Of a DNA stretch of 64,000 nucleotides, positions 16,503-26,117 are shown one piece after another. Under the pieces are notes generated by a model. It was not told the DNA's origin. It did no database searches and saw only the letters and a program-made list of their open reading frames with translations. The stretch is taken from contig NZ_JALEGV010000041.1 of assembly GCF_022763245.1 (NCBI RefSeq), positions 791,223 to 855,222 of the forward strand, given 5' to 3'. The first letter of the stretch is position 1; the number at the start of each line of letters is the position of its first letter. The position numbers and the translations under genes are program-made. This stretch comes from Oricola sp. Lineage in GTDB: Bacteria > Pseudomonadota > Alphaproteobacteria > Rhizobiales > Rhizobiaceae.

Positions 16503-16907
16503 CTAAAGGCGCTTTTTCAGCGCTTCGATTTCATTCTTGAACTGCTCGAGAGCCTCGGCATCGGCCTCCTCCCAAAGCTCCAGGAGTTCGGAATTCCCGG
16601 ACATGATCCGGTCAAGTGCCGAAACCGCTTCCGGCTTGAGGGAGGCGAGTGTCGCGGTCTCACCGTCAAAGCCCTGCCACGCATCCGCTGCGACCTCATC
16701 GAGGGCGGAACTGTCTCCAATCGCCGCCGCGACAAACGCGCACGCCGCGATGGCGCGTTGCGCTTCAGGTCCTTCCAGGTAGTCCTCGGAACCCGAGGTC
16801 ACGGTACGGATGGCATCAACGATTGCGTCCGCGCCCATTTCTCCGAACTCATCGACGAAATCGGCCGCATCGTCGTTCTCGAAAGGTTTCGGTCCCCAGG
16901 TGCCCAT
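16503..16907 (-). CDS. DUF4259 domain-containing protein
   Basis: 134 residues beginning MGTWGPKPFENDDAADF, the diagnostic start of the DUF4259 family, and continuing with an acidic helical region (AIAACAFVAAAIG, ending NEIEALKKRL). It is cytoplasmic, with no catalytic motif visible. The family is often found as a lone small protein and its function is unknown. It lies 21 bp before the thiolase start and 9 bp after the GST gene on the same strand, so it is probably co-transcribed. Confidence 0.8.
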   Translation of the reverse strand: MGTWGPKPFENDDAADFVDEFGEMGADAIVDAIRTVTSGSEDYLEGPEAQRAIAACAFVAAAIGDSSALDEVAADAWQGFDGETATLASLKPEAVSALDRIMSGNSELLELWEEADAEALEQFKNEIEALKKRL

Positions 16908-16916
16908 GTCGCGCTC

Positions 16917-17570
16917 CTACGCCGTCGCCGTGTCCGGCTCGCGGCCGGAGGGCATCAGGTCTTCGGCGCGGCTGTAGCCGGGCAGGGCGGCGATGCGGGC
17001 GAGCCAGGCCGACACGTTGGGCAAGTCGTCAAAGGTGATGCCGATCTGGTCGGGCCAGAAGAGGTAGCCGCACAGCGCCAGGTCGGCGATGGTCGGCCGG
17101 TCGGCGGCGATCCAGTCGCGGCCCTCCAGCCGGGCTTCGAGGATGTTGAGCGCGGTCAGCAACCGGGCATGCAGGAACTGCACCTCGTCGGTCTCGCCTT
17201 TCTTCATGAAGAAGCGCAGGAAGCGCAGCGGCCCGGCATAGCCCGACAATTTCTGGCTGTCGAAGAGGAGCCAGCGCATGACCTCGAATTCCTCCGCCTC
17301 GGTCTCGGGGCCGAAGCGGCCGAGCTTGCGGGCGAGATAGGTCAGGATCGCGCCGGACTGGGTGACCGTGAAGTCGCCGTCGTCGCGGTGATGTTCCAGC
17401 ACCGGCACCTCGCCCATGACGTTGAGGTCGCGAAACGGCTCGCGGCGCGTCTCGCCTGTGAAGAAGGCGACGCGGCGCACCTCCCAGTCGGCGTCGCACA
17501 ATTCCAGCAGCAGCGCCGCCTTGTAGGCGTTGCCGGATTCCCAGAAGCAGTGAAGCGTGTATTCGGCCAT
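16917..17570 (-). CDS. Glutathione S-transferase family protein
   Basis: 217 residues. The N-terminal thioredoxin-like half shows LHCFWESGNAYKAALLLEL and the cis-Pro segment GEVPVLEH, followed by TQSGAILTYLARKLG, the glutathione-binding SNAIL-like motif. The C-terminal half is all-helical with TIADLALCGYLFWPD. It probably conjugates or isomerises thiol adducts. Only 1 bp separates it from the acyl-CoA dehydrogenase stop codon, so it is in the beta-oxidation operon, perhaps handling reactive acyl or epoxide intermediates. Confidence 0.9.
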   Translation of the reverse strand: MAEYTLHCFWESGNAYKAALLLELCDADWEVRRVAFFTGETRREPFRDLNVMGEVPVLEHHRDDGDFTVTQSGAILTYLARKLGRFGPETEAEEFEVMRWLLFDSQKLSGYAGPLRFLRFFMKKGETDEVQFLHARLLTALNILEARLEGRDWIAADRPTIADLALCGYLFWPDQIGITFDDLPNVSAWLARIAALPGYSRAEDLMPSGREPDTATA

Positions 17571-17571
17571 T

Positions 17572-18744
17572 TCAAAGGCTCCTTGCGATCAGAAGCTTCA
17601 TGATCTCGTTGGTGCCGCCATAGATGCGCTGCACCCGCGCGTCGCGAAACATTCGTGCGATCGGATACTCGTTCATGTAACCGTAACCGCCATGCAACTG
17701 CAGGCATTCGTCGACGATCTTGCCCTGCAGGTCCGACAGCCAGTATTTCGCCATGGAGGCGAGTTCGGGCGTCAGCCGCCCCTCGACGTGCTCGCCGACG
17801 CAGAAATTGTAGAAGGTGCGGCCGACGGTCGCCTCCGTCTTCAGTTCCGCCAGCTTGAACTGGGTGTTCTGGAACTCGATCACCGCCTTGCCGAAGGCCT
17901 TGCGCTCCTTGACGTAGTCGATGGTGACCGCCAGCGCCCGCTCGATCATGGCGATCGCCGCGCCGCCGATCTGCAGGCGTTCCTGCGGCAATTGCTGCAT
18001 GAGCTGGACGAAGCCGAGTCCTTCCTCGTGGCCGAGCAGGTTGGCCGTCGGCACCCGCACCTCGTTGAAGAACAGTTCCGAGGTGTCGTTCGATTTCAGC
18101 CCGACCTTGTCGAGGTTGCGGCCGCGCTCGAAGCCGTCCGCGTCGTCGGTCTCGACCACGATCAGCGAGGTGCCCTTCGCGCCGGCCGACGGGTCGGTCT
18201 TGGTGACGACGACGATCAGGTTGGCGAGCTGGCCGTTGGTGATGAAGGTCTTGGAACCGTTGAGGACGTAGTGGTTGCCGTCCTTCCTGGCCGACGTCTT
18301 GACGCCCTGCAGGTCGGAGCCGGCGCCGGGTTCCGTCATCGCGATGGCGCCGATCAGTTCGCCGCTCGCCAGTTTCGGCAGCCAGCGCTGCTTCTGTTCT
18401 TCGGAGCCGTAATGCTGGATGTAGGGCGCGACGATGGAGTTGTGCAGCGGGATGCCGAAGCCGTCGACGCCGACATGGCCGATCGCCTCGATGATCGCGC
18501 TTTCATGGGCGTAGGTGCCGCCCGAGCCGCCATATTCCTCCGGCATGGAGGCGCAGAGCAGCCCGGCCGCGCCTGCCTTTTCCCATGTCGAGCGGTCGAA
18601 GATCTCCGCCTTCTCGAAGTCCTCGTAATGCGGCAGGATCTCCTCGGTCATGAACCGCGTCGCCATGTCCTGCAGCATGACGACGTCGTCCGTCGCCCAG
18701 GCCGGTCTCGGAACGCCGAGAATAGTCGCCGGATTGCTCGCCAT
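17572..18744 (-). CDS. Acyl-CoA dehydrogenase
   Basis: 390 residues of standard acyl-CoA dehydrogenase length. FAD and substrate signatures are AMTEPGAGSDLQGVKT and the C-terminal LQLHGGYGYMNEYPIARM, with RIYGGTNEIMK containing a candidate catalytic Glu. It introduces the alpha-beta double bond in acyl-CoA and passes electrons to ETF. It belongs to the same leftward gene series as the thiolase and FadJ-like genes. Chain-length or branched substrate preference cannot be told from the sequence. Confidence 0.92.
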   Translation of the reverse strand: MASNPATILGVPRPAWATDDVVMLQDMATRFMTEEILPHYEDFEKAEIFDRSTWEKAGAAGLLCASMPEEYGGSGGTYAHESAIIEAIGHVGVDGFGIPLHNSIVAPYIQHYGSEEQKQRWLPKLASGELIGAIAMTEPGAGSDLQGVKTSARKDGNHYVLNGSKTFITNGQLANLIVVVTKTDPSAGAKGTSLIVVETDDADGFERGRNLDKVGLKSNDTSELFFNEVRVPTANLLGHEEGLGFVQLMQQLPQERLQIGGAAIAMIERALAVTIDYVKERKAFGKAVIEFQNTQFKLAELKTEATVGRTFYNFCVGEHVEGRLTPELASMAKYWLSDLQGKIVDECLQLHGGYGYMNEYPIARMFRDARVQRIYGGTNEIMKLLIARSL

Positions 18745-18753
18745 GTCGTCCTC

Positions 18754-18999
18754 CTAGACCGATTTCAAGGTCCACTTGCCGCGCCGGTCTTCTTCTGCTG
18801 GAACCATAATTCCGCGGCGCCTCAATTCAGTCGCAGCCCAGCGCATGTCATATTGCCAAGTGTAGAAAAGATCGTTTTCTCTCAGTTGGGTCTCGTAGTT
18901 ATTCCAGATGAACTGCGCGACATAGAGAAGGCTCGCGGAGCCTCCCGCTGACTTCAGCGCCATCTGAACCCAATCAATGAGATTACCTTTCGTTGCCAT
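18754..18999 (-). CDS. Small hypothetical protein between two acyl-CoA dehydrogenases
   Basis: 81 residues from ATG 18999, which has the RBS GGGAGGAG; an upstream start at 19029 is less likely. The sequence (LIDWVQMALKSAGGSASLLYVAQFIW, then YTWQYDMRWAATELRRRG) looks like a compact helical, possibly winged-helix, domain with no signal peptide. It has somewhat lower G+C than its neighbours. It ends 9 bp before the next gene and may be translated with it. No function assigned. Confidence 0.6.
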   Translation of the reverse strand: MATKGNLIDWVQMALKSAGGSASLLYVAQFIWNNYETQLRENDLFYTWQYDMRWAATELRRRGIMVPAEEDRRGKWTLKSV

Positions 19000-19071
19000 G
19001 AAGCTCCTCCCGAGTTCTGCGCGCACCAAGCAGGCGCTTCAAGGCTAGGGCCGATTCTCTAGTTTAGCGAA

Positions 19072-20868
19072 TCAAAACGGCTCTTCGGGCAGCGCCATCA
19101 TGGAGTCCGCGCCGGTGGAGATGCGTGCCAGATGCGCCGAGGTTTCAGGCATGACGCGCTCCATGAAGTAGCGCGCGGTGGTCAGCTTGGCCTCCAGGAA
19201 CGCCCTGCGGCCCTCGTCGCCTTCCGCCAGCTTCGCCTGCGCGGTCTTCGCCTGCAGCGCCCACATGTAACCGAGCGCGACGAGGCCGAAGAGATGCATG
19301 TAGTCATGGCTGCCGGCGCCGGCATTGTCGGGCTTGGCCATGGCGTTCTGCACGAACCACATGGTCGCCGCCTGCAGGTCGTTGAGGCCTTTCTTCAGGT
19401 GCTTGGTGAAGAAGCTGAGATTGTCGTCGCCGCGATTGTCCTCGCAGAACTCGCCAACCTCCTTGAAGAAGGCCTGGATGGCGCGGCCGCCATTGGCCGG
19501 CAGCTTGCGGCCGACGAGATCGAGCGCCTGGATGCCGTTGGCGCCCTCGTAGATCATGGCGATGCGCGCGTCGCGCACATACTGGCTCATGCCGTGTTCT
19601 TCGATGTAGCCGTGGCCGCCGAAGACCTGCTGCGCCATCACCGCGTGGTCGAAGCCCTTGTCGGTGAGCACGCCCTTGATGACCGGGGTCAGGAGACCCA
19701 TCATCTCCTCCGACAATTCGCGCTCGGTCGCGTCCTCGGAGCGGTGGGCGACGTCGGATTTCAGCGCCGCCCAGAGCAGGAAGGCGCGGCCGGCCTCGTT
19801 GAAGGCGCGGATCGTCATGAGGTTCCGGCGCACATCCGGGTGGACGATGATCGGGTCGGCCTTCTTGTCGGGCGCGGCCGGGCCTGTGAGGGCGCGGCCC
19901 TGGATGCGCTCCTTCGCATAGGCGACGGCGTTCTGATAAGCGGTCTCCGCGATCGACAGGCCCTGCAGGCCGACGCCGAGCCGGGCCTCGTTCATCATCG
20001 TGAACATGGCCCGCAGGCCCTTGTTGGCCTCGCCGATCAGGTAACCGGTCGCCTCGTCGTAATTCATGACGCAGGTGGCGTTGCCGTGGATGCCCATCTT
20101 CTCTTCGAGCGAGCCGCAGACGACGCCGTTGCGCGCGCCGAGCGAGCCGTCCTCGCCGACCATGAATTTCGGCACGATGAACAGCGAGATGCCCTTGGTG
20201 CCCTCCGGCGCGCCCTCGATTCGGGCCAGCACCAGGTGGATGATGTTCTCCGCCATGTCGTGCTCGCCGGCCGAGATGAAGATCTTCTGGCCGGAAATCC
20301 TGTAGCTGCCGTCGTCCTGCGGCACGGCTTTCGAGCGCAGCAGGCCGAGATCGGTGCCGCAATGCGGTTCGGTCAGGTTCATCGTGCCGGTCCAGCGGCC
20401 CTCGACCATGGAGGGCAGGTAGGTCGCCTTCTGGTCGTCGGACCCGTGCACCTGGATCGCCGCCATCGCGCCCTGGGTGAGGCCCGGATACATGGCGAAG
20501 GCCATGTTGGCCGACGAGAAATATTCGCCGATCGCCGAATGCAGCACATAGGGGAGGCCCTGGCCGCCATAGTCCGGATCGAAGGCGAGCCCCATCCAGC
20601 CGGCTTCCTTGTACTGCTCGAACGCCTCGCCGAAGCCCTTCGGCGTCGTCACCGAGCCGTCGTCGGCGCGCGTGCAGCCCTGCTGGTCGCCGATCTGGTT
20701 GATCGGGAAGAAGACTTCCTCGGCCATCCGGCCGGCTTCGCGCAGCACGGCTTCGACGATGTCCGGCGTCGCGTCGGCGAAGCCCGGCAGGTTGTTGAAG
20801 CGCTGATAGTTGAGAACGTCGTTCAGCACGAAGAGCGTGTCTTCGACCGGGGCGCGATAGGCGGGCAT
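19072..20868 (-). CDS. Long acyl-CoA dehydrogenase with C-terminal extension
   Basis: 598 residues from ATG 20868, chosen for the GGAGG box before it and the family start [19 protein letters not shown]. The core has [15 protein letters not shown] and [22 protein letters not shown]. About 130 residues follow the core, as in the FadE-like long dehydrogenases that act on long-chain or membrane-associated substrates. It is the first gene of the leftward beta-oxidation series, and a palindromic operator lies 68 bp upstream. Confidence 0.9.
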   Translation of the reverse strand: MPAYRAPVEDTLFVLNDVLNYQRFNNLPGFADATPDIVEAVLREAGRMAEEVFFPINQIGDQQGCTRADDGSVTTPKGFGEAFEQYKEAGWMGLAFDPDYGGQGLPYVLHSAIGEYFSSANMAFAMYPGLTQGAMAAIQVHGSDDQKATYLPSMVEGRWTGTMNLTEPHCGTDLGLLRSKAVPQDDGSYRISGQKIFISAGEHDMAENIIHLVLARIEGAPEGTKGISLFIVPKFMVGEDGSLGARNGVVCGSLEEKMGIHGNATCVMNYDEATGYLIGEANKGLRAMFTMMNEARLGVGLQGLSIAETAYQNAVAYAKERIQGRALTGPAAPDKKADPIIVHPDVRRNLMTIRAFNEAGRAFLLWAALKSDVAHRSEDATERELSEEMMGLLTPVIKGVLTDKGFDHAVMAQQVFGGHGYIEEHGMSQYVRDARIAMIYEGANGIQALDLVGRKLPANGGRAIQAFFKEVGEFCEDNRGDDNLSFFTKHLKKGLNDLQAATMWFVQNAMAKPDNAGAGSHDYMHLFGLVALGYMWALQAKTAQAKLAEGDEGRRAFLEAKLTTARYFMERVMPETSAHLARISTGADSMMALPEEPF

Positions 20869-20935
20869 GGGATCCTCCGAAAGCGATCGGCGCGCGCGGG
20901 AAATCCGCGAGAGCCGGGTTCGGCGCGTGGCTATC

Positions 20936-20967
20936 AAATTTTGACGTTTCCGTAAACGTCAAAATTT
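20936..20967. promoter_or_regulatory. Palindromic operator for the acyl-CoA dehydrogenase promoter
   Basis: Perfect inverted repeat AAATTTTGACGTTT - CCGT - AAACGTCAAAATTT. The inner TTGACG/CGTCAA halves resemble the sites described for LiuR-type MerR regulators of branched-chain and fatty acid catabolism. The MerR gene that could bind it is 213 bp further on. TTGACG and GTTAACGTCAA elements also occur upstream of that regulator. Confidence 0.65.
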
Positions 20968-21062
20968 TGAAAAATCGCATCATGAAGCGGCAAGAGCGGG
21001 CCGGAGCACGCATGCTGAGGACGAAAAGCGGTGATTTCGGGCCTGTTTCGGGCGAGCGAACG

Positions 21063-21097
21063 AAAAAAACCCCGGCGATCCTTTCGGATGCCGGGGT
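21063..21097 (-). terminator. Rho-independent terminator of the MerR gene
   Basis: On the minus strand ACCCCGGC pairs with GCCGGGGT, with an inner ATCC/GGAT extension around the loop, followed by a run of seven T. It lies 83 bp after the MerR stop, and also insulates it from the acyl-CoA dehydrogenase promoter. Confidence 0.85.
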
Positions 21098-21179
21098 CCG
21101 GGAAACCGGTCCCCATTACCGATTTCCTTGTCGGTGTCCCGTGGTCGGGCCGCCGCCGGTGCCGGCGCGGCCCGCGCGG

Positions 21180-21596
21180 TCAGCCGGAAATGCTGGCGAT
21201 CATGCCGCGCACGGTGGCGAGGCTGCGGTCGAGCTCGGCGATCGAGGTCTCGACTTCCTCGCGCTCCTTCTTGAGGATGATCATCTGCTCCTCGCCCTTC
21301 TCCAGAGCGGTTTCGAGCTGGCGGCGGTTGTCGCCCTTCGGGTCGTAGAGATCGAGGATCGCCTTGACGTCGAGCAGGGACATGCCCACGCGCTTGCCGA
21401 GCAGGATCAGCTTCAGGCGGGCGCGGTCGGCGCGCGAGTAAAGCCGGGTGTTGCCGATCCGGCGCGGCGACAGCAGACCCTTGTCCTCGTAGAAACGAAG
21501 CGTGCGCAACGTTACGTCAAATTCCTTGGAAAGTTCACCGATCCGGTAGACGACTTCAGAATTCTGGAATGTGTCCTGGCTGGTGGCGCTGTTCAT
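21180..21596 (-). CDS. MerR family transcriptional regulator, LiuR-like
   Basis: 138 residues. A winged HTH is at about 18-85 (YRIGELSKEFDVTLRTLRFY, then GLLSPRR and NTRLYSRADR), followed by a long dimerisation helix (NRRQLETALEKGEEQMIILK). There is no Cys pair for metal sensing, so it is a metabolite-type MerR rather than a metal sensor. The nearby acyl-CoA dehydrogenase with a TTGACG...CGTCAA palindrome suggests it controls the fatty-acid or branched-chain acid locus downstream, and possibly itself. Confidence 0.85.
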   Translation of the reverse strand: MNSATSQDTFQNSEVVYRIGELSKEFDVTLRTLRFYEDKGLLSPRRIGNTRLYSRADRARLKLILLGKRVGMSLLDVKAILDLYDPKGDNRRQLETALEKGEEQMIILKKEREEVETSIAELDRSLATVRGMIASISG

Positions 21597-22051
21597 CTAC
21601 AGGCTCTCCTTAATCGCGCTGTGCATCGCGGGCGGAACGTTGCTTGGTCTTGAAGACAGTTAACGTCAACGTCGGTCGTAACGGCATGCCGCCCCCAGCC
21701 GCCGTTACACTGCATCCGAAATAGACCTCTTAATTGACGTAACGTGAAGGTAACGCATGGTTACCTTGCGGTTACACAGGCCTCCGAAGGCCCGGTGTTC
21801 CGCGAATCCCGGGCGTCGGTCGCCGGATCGCGTCAACCGGAGTCAATTGGTCGCAAATTGCGGGAAATCAAGCTTGGTTAACCGGTTGTTTACCAGGATT
21901 TGAAAAATCTTAACCATGAAAGGTCGTGGCGTGGTTTGGTGTGCGGAGTGCGCGCTCGGTTTTCTGAAACAATTCGTTTCGTGACGCCTGTTGCCTGAAT
22001 GGTCCCGACCTTCCCGGCGACGCTGCAGGCATCGCGAGAAATGGGCGAGAC
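21597..22051. promoter_or_regulatory. 455-bp divergent intergenic region between MerR and PodJ-like genes
   Basis: No gene is supported here. It holds TTGACG-type half sites for MerR autoregulation: GTTAACGTCAACG around 21659-21671 and TTGACGTAACGTGAAGGTAACG-like repeats around 21734-21755, with further GTAAC/GTTAC copies up to 21775. The stretch from 21830 to 21920 is AT-rich and free of ORFs, and probably carries the promoter of the rightward gene. Confidence 0.45.
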
Positions 22052-25000
22052 ATGCACGACAGGCAACTGCATCCCGGTCAGGACGCCGTTTCGCGGCGCT
22101 CCGCGAACATGACCCTGGACAAGCTCGACGAAGCCCTCTCCAATCTCGAACGGCGCATGGGCATCCATTCCGCCGCGCGCTCTGCCGCCGCCGCTCATCC
22201 CGTTCACCGTGAAGAAGACATCGCCGCCATCCGCGCGCGCCAGGAAGCGCTGGCCCGCCGCGAGGAGCCGGCGCCGCGCTACCAGCCCGCGCCGCCGCCG
22301 CCCGCGATGGGCTTTGACGTCTCCGCGTTGCGCGCCGAACTGGGCGGCCTGCGCGAGGAACTCAACCGCGAGATGTCGTCGACGATCGCGGCGCAGTTCG
22401 CCGACATCCGCAACGACCTGCGGGCGCTCGACCGGCCGGGTGAAACGGTATCGGCGGCCGATCTGGCCGACGGTTTCAGCCGCGTCACGCGCGAACTGGG
22501 CCTTGTCGCCTCGCGCGTCGAAAACAGCGACATGGGCGCGCTGCGCGCCGAGGTCGAGGACCTGAAGAACCACGTCTCCGCCCTGGCCCGCGAGGATACG
22601 CTGCGCGACATGGCCGACCGCTGGGCCGTGATCGAGCGCGAGATCGGCGCACTGCCGCAGACGCTTGGCACGCGCGAAGACCTGAACGTCATTCTCGACC
22701 GCATCGCCGATCTCGGCGGCGCGCTGCGCGGCCTGCCCGGCAGCGACTCCATGAACGCCATGGAACACCAGATGCGCCAGCTCGCCGAGGCGGTCGAAAG
22801 CCTGGCCGGACAGAGCGCGTCTCTCGCGCCGGGCCATCTGGGCTCGATCGAGGAACGCCTCGACGAGATCACCCGCGCCATCGTCTCGGTCTCCGTGTCG
22901 GCACCGCCGGAAATGGACACCGCGCCCTTCGAGCGCATCGAGGCGCGCCTGGCGACGCTTGCGCGCCAGTTCGAGGAAGGCGCCGCGCCGCAGGGCGGTG
23001 GCGTCGAGGACCGGCTGGTGGAAATCGCCGACCGCCTGGAAAGCCTGCACCAGTCGACGGCCGCCGGCGCCGCGCAGAACCAGGCGATCGCCGCCGTCGC
23101 CGACCGTCTCGACGAACTGACGCGCCGCCTCGACGAGGCGCGTGGCTCGGCCGACCTGCCGGCGGGCATGGTCGAGAGCATCGAGGCCCGTTTCGCCGAG
23201 ATCGCCCAGCGGCTCGACACGCATCACCAGTCGGCCGAGGAAAAGGGCCGGCACATGTTCCAGTCCCTCGATCAGCGCATGGAGGACCTAGCCCGGCGCA
23301 TCGAGGAAAACGAGCGCGAGCCGGCCGAGGCGCCGACCTTCGACCACATGGAACGGCGCATCGAGGAAATCGCCCAGATGCTGACCGCGGGCGACGGCCT
23401 GTCGGTCGCGGGTTCGGCGCAGCCCGACATGCGCGGGTTCGAGAACCTGGAAGCCCAGATCGAGGCGCTGTCGCAGAAGCTCTCCTCCGTCGCCCTGCCG
23501 ACCGCCGACAACGGGCCGCTCGCCGATCTCGCGCCGCGCCTGACCGCGATCAGCGACCAGCTGGCCATGGGCCGCGAGGACATGATCGTCGCCGCGCGCG
23601 AGGCCGCCGAGGAGGTGGTGTCGAAATTCTCCACCGGCGCGTCGACCGAACAGAAGCAGATGCTGGGCCAGCTGGCCGGCGACCTGCGGGCGCTGGAGGA
23701 CCTGGCGCGCAATTCCGACGACCGCAACTCGCGCACCTTCGAGGCGATCCACGACACGCTGGTCAAGGTGGCCGACCGCATCGCCGGGCTCGAAGCGAGC
23801 CTGCAGCCGGCAGGGGCCGCCGCCCCGCAGGCGCAAGCCCCGGCCTTCGACCCGGCGCCCGCGCCGCAGTCGCCGCCCGCCGCATCCAAACCCGCAGCGC
23901 CCAAAACCGCAGCGCCCGCACCGCATGACCTCGGGCGGTCCTACTCGCCCGCCTATCCGCCCGCGCCGGAAACGGACGCCGGGATCATGGCGCATGTGGA
24001 CGACGCGCCGCCGGTCGATTTCGCCGCCGGCGAGGAGCCGTTCCCGACGCAGCGTCCCGGACGCGTGATCCGCCAGGGCCTGGGCCCGGCCGAGGCCGCG
24101 GCCATGGCCGCCCGCGCGGCGCTGAAGGACGCGCTCGACGAAGACGAGGACGACGCCGAAGACGACGCGCCGCAGGCCGATGCCGGCAAGAAGAGCCTGC
24201 TGCGCGGGCTGCGCGGCAAGATGCGCCGCGGCGGCAAGGACAAGGCTGCCAAGGCGAAGGACAAGAAAAAGGCGCCGCAGGCTGCGGCGGGACCGATGCG
24301 CCGCGAGCCGGTCGCCTACCAGGCGCCGCATGCGGACGCCGACGGACCGCTGGCGCCGGCCGCCGGAGGCGTGCGGCCCGAAGCCTCGACGCTTTCCGAC
24401 GAACCGATCGAGCCGGGCGCGGGCGGGGCGGACCTCGCGGAGATCATGCGCCGCGTGCGCGCCGCCAGGGGCGGCCCTGAAGGCGAACGAGCCGCCGTCG
24501 AGGCCGTCGACGAGACCGGCAAGTCCGACTTCATCGCCGCCGCCCGCCGCGCCGCCCGCGCTGCCGCCGACGACGTGTCGCATGCCGACAAGGCCACCGG
24601 CCCCGATGCCGCCGCCAAGACGGGCCTGGGCGGCGTCTTCGCCGCGCGCCGCCGTCCGCTGATGGTCGCCGCCGCCGCGATCCTGCTCGCGCTGCTCGCC
24701 TTCCCGCTCGGCCGCGGTTACATCCTCGACCGCGGCGGCGTCCCCGCCGAGGTCGCCGACATCTCCACCGACGACGTGACCGTTACCGACGCCGAACCGG
24801 CGCCCGCGGATGTCGATGCCGGTGCCGAAACCGGCACGGATGCCGGGACCGAGGCCGAACCGGCCGCCCGCGCCATGCGCATCGTCGACACCTCGCCGTC
24901 CGCCTCGATGCTGCCCACGGCCGAGAACGCGATGACGGCGTCCGCCTCCGGCATGACGGCCGGACAGTCCTTCGAGCCGACGGATGGCGACATGGTTGCC

Positions 25001-25960
25001 TCGTTCGACGAGCCGACGCTCGACGAACCGGCAATGGAGGAGAGCTTTTCCGAGGGCGGCTACGCGCCGGTCACGCTGGCCGACATTCCGGGTGAAATCG
25101 GCCCGATCGCGCTGCGCGAGGCCGCCGTCGCCGGCGACGCCAAGGCGCTGTTCGTCATCGGCGACCGGCTGATGGGCGACGGTCCCGGCGCGCCGAACAG
25201 CGACATGGCCGCGGCCGCGACATGGTACGAGCGTTCTGCCGAGCACGGCTACGCCCCGGCCCAGTACCGGATCGGCAACGCCTATGAGAAGGGCCTGGGC
25301 GTCGAGCGCGACATCGCCGCCGCCAAGCGCTGGTACGAACTGGCCGCCGAGCAAGGCAATGTCAGCGCCATGCACAATCTGGCCGTGCTCTACGCGACCG
25401 ACATCGACGGCGACCGCGACATGGCGGAAGCCGCGCGCTGGTTCGTCGAGGCCGCCGAACGTGGCGTCAAGGACAGCCAGGTCAATCTCGGCATCCTGTC
25501 GGCGCGCGGCGAGGGCGTGCAGCAGGATCTCGCCGAATCCTACAAATGGCTGTCGCTCGCCGCCCAGGCCGGCGACAAGGACGCCGCCGCCAAGCGCGAC
25601 GAAGTGGCCGGCTACATGCGCCCGGACCAGCTGAAGACGGCCGAAGCCGCCGTCGAATTGTGGAAGGTCCGGCAGGTGGACGTCGCCGCCAACACGATGA
25701 ACGTGCCCGACGTTTGGACGACCGGCAAGGAAATGACGGCGGCGGCCCCGATGTCCAACGACGACATGAGGAAGGCCGTCCGCAACATCCAGGCGATCCT
25801 CAACAACAACGGTTACGACGCCGGCCCGGCCGACGGGATCATGGGCGCGCGCACCCGCGAGGCGATCATCTCGTTCCAGACGGACAACGGCATGGTGCCG
25901 ACCGGCGAAGTGGATCGCGCGCTCGTGGACAAGCTGTTGGAAGTCAACCAGCAATCCTGA
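22052..25960 (+). CDS. podJ: PodJ-like polar localization protein (coiled coil, TM, Sel1 repeats, PG-binding)
   Basis: 1302 residues from ATG 22052; ATG 22109 (MTLDKLDEALSNLERRMG) is an alternative. Residues up to about 600 are long heptad-like helices rich in Glu, Arg and Leu. A Pro/Ala-rich linker and a Lys-rich patch follow. A single transmembrane helix (LMVAAAAILLALLAFPLG) lies near 870, then a periplasmic acidic linker. Sel1-type repeats start near 1016 (WYERSAEHGYAPAQYRIGNAY and copies), and a C-terminal peptidoglycan-binding domain (NIQAILNNNGYDAGPADGIMG) starts near 1240. This is the PodJ architecture, a cell-pole scaffold for growth and division in alphaproteobacteria. Confidence 0.85.
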   Translation: MHDRQLHPGQDAVSRRSANMTLDKLDEALSNLERRMGIHSAARSAAAAHPVHREEDIAAIRARQEALARREEPAPRYQPAPPPPAMGFDVSALRAELGGLREELNREMSSTIAAQFADIRNDLRALDRPGETVSAADLADGFSRVTRELGLVASRVENSDMGALRAEVEDLKNHVSALAREDTLRDMADRWAVIEREIGALPQTLGTREDLNVILDRIADLGGALRGLPGSDSMNAMEHQMRQLAEAVESLAGQSASLAPGHLGSIEERLDEITRAIVSVSVSAPPEMDTAPFERIEARLATLARQFEEGAAPQGGGVEDRLVEIADRLESLHQSTAAGAAQNQAIAAVADRLDELTRRLDEARGSADLPAGMVESIEARFAEIAQRLDTHHQSAEEKGRHMFQSLDQRMEDLARRIEENEREPAEAPTFDHMERRIEEIAQMLTAGDGLSVAGSAQPDMRGFENLEAQIEALSQKLSSVALPTADNGPLADLAPRLTAISDQLAMGREDMIVAAREAAEEVVSKFSTGASTEQKQMLGQLAGDLRALEDLARNSDDRNSRTFEAIHDTLVKVADRIAGLEASLQPAGAAAPQAQAPAFDPAPAPQSPPAASKPAAPKTAAPAPHDLGRSYSPAYPPAPETDAGIMAHVDDAPPVDFAAGEEPFPTQRPGRVIRQGLGPAEAAAMAARAALKDALDEDEDDAEDDAPQADAGKKSLLRGLRGKMRRGGKDKAAKAKDKKKAPQAAAGPMRREPVAYQAPHADADGPLAPAAGGVRPEASTLSDEPIEPGAGGADLAEIMRRVRAARGGPEGERAAVEAVDETGKSDFIAAARRAARAAADDVSHADKATGPDAAAKTGLGGVFAARRRPLMVAAAAILLALLAFPLGRGYILDRGGVPAEVADISTDDVTVTDAEPAPADVDAGAETGTDAGTEAEPAARAMRIVDTSPSASMLPTAENAMTASASGMTAGQSFEPTDGDMVASFDEPTLDEPAMEESFSEGGYAPVTLADIPGEIGPIALREAAVAGDAKALFVIGDRLMGDGPGAPNSDMAAAATWYERSAEHGYAPAQYRIGNAYEKGLGVERDIAAAKRWYELAAEQGNVSAMHNLAVLYATDIDGDRDMAEAARWFVEAAERGVKDSQVNLGILSARGEGVQQDLAESYKWLSLAAQAGDKDAAAKRDEVAGYMRPDQLKTAEAAVELWKVRQVDVAANTMNVPDVWTTGKEMTAAAPMSNDDMRKAVRNIQAILNNNGYDAGPADGIMGARTREAIISFQTDNGMVPTGEVDRALVDKLLEVNQQS

Positions 25961-26117
25961 TCGAAGGCTCCCGCGGGCGCCGATGTGAGCGGGCCGGAGA
26001 CGCATTGTCGGCCACTGGACAATCTGACAGGAAAATTTCCTCTCCCCGGTGTTTGACACTGCGCTTTCGGGGGCGCATGAACAGTCCATTCTGAATTCTG
26101 GATGAGAGGAGTTTCGG

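Noticed and set aside
19132-20955. 607-codon plus-strand ORF opposite the long acyl-CoA dehydrogenase
   Set aside because: Shadow of a real gene with clear motifs; composition is His/Arg/Gly-rich and without a recognisable fold.
23288-26089. 933-codon minus-strand ORF opposite the PodJ-like gene
   Set aside because: Frame is open only because of high G+C at third positions; the opposite strand encodes coiled coil, Sel1 and peptidoglycan-binding domains.
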